Shown: one piece after another, positions 32,075-32,100 of the stretch
How positions within the stretch are numbered: position 1 is the stretch's first letter
Layout: each line of letters begins with the position of its first letter
Assembly: GCA_937885465.1 (NCBI GenBank)
Contig: CAKZZM010000103.1
Coordinates: forward strand, 1 to 32,100
Direction: 5' to 3'
Length of the DNA: 32,100 nt
From: an uncultured Bacteroidales bacterium
GTDB taxonomy: Bacteria > Bacteroidota > Bacteroidia > Bacteroidales > Paludibacteraceae
The notes under the pieces: model-generated
What the model was told of the DNA's origin: nothing
Databases searched by the model: none
Seen by the model: the letters and a program-made list of their open reading frames with translations, nothing else
Position numbers and translations under genes: made by a program

Positions 32075-32100
32075 TCGAGTTTACCAAATGTCGGCATTAA

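Noticed and set aside
31896..32087. Minus-strand ORF of 63 aa
   Set aside because: It is made from the low-complexity AGGACAAAAG tract and overlaps a promoter.
1..32100. tRNA or rRNA genes and insertion sequences
   Set aside because: I saw no cloverleaf-like or rRNA sequence and no transposase in any frame.

Overview
The window looks like a chromosomal segment of a Bacteroidetes bacterium, most likely order Bacteroidales. The evidence is a complete Bat (aerotolerance) operon, a SusD-family protein, a type IX secretion (T9SS) C-terminal sorting domain, a Wzi/DUF4254 capsule-LPS cluster, start codons without Shine-Dalgarno sequences, and promoters of the Bacteroidetes form TTTG-N19/20-TAnnTTTG. 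I cannot name the genus from sequence alone.

Layout. (1) 1-6765, plus strand: a tightly overlapping surface-polysaccharide operon. It holds the end of a kelch protein, a Wzi-like outer-membrane protein, DUF4254, a GT9 heptosyltransferase-like enzyme, an LPS-kinase-like protein, a CDP-glycerol glycerophosphotransferase-like enzyme and an O-antigen ligase/polymerase. (2) 6846-8806: a Crp/Fnr-family regulator facing a RelA/SpoT-domain (alarmone synthetase-like) gene. (3) 8841-17920: an apparent sigma-54 promoter, then MoxR ATPase, DUF58, a membrane protein, BatA, BatB, BatC, BatD, BatE and a PAP2 phosphatase. (4) 17923-24627: a PLP aminotransferase, rplU-rpmA with a hairpin leader, serS, a nucleoside-permease-type MFS transporter and a BspA-type LRR protein. 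(5) 24952-31291, minus strand: two secreted-protein transcription units. One is a lipoprotein plus an OmpA-family protein behind a long structured leader. The other is a small T9SS-sorted protein plus a 1009-residue SusD protein fused to SusE/F-like modules, followed by a decayed CBM26-like fragment. (6) 31292-32100: no protein gene; it holds a structured RNA with an intrinsic terminator, a palindrome and tandem repeats.

The strongest unexplained signal is a mosaic of short dispersed repeats in the gaps between genes. They comprise at least three hairpin-forming families and several simple direct-repeat families. One hairpin family shows compensatory base changes. Several repeats extend into genes, where they encode C-terminal tails (GT9, lipoprotein, O-antigen ligase) or an internal loop (PAP2). 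The other leading candidates are two long nested-helix RNAs (27107-27220 and 31552-31717), the sigma-54-like promoter before the Bat operon, and the SusD-SusE/F fusion without a lipobox.
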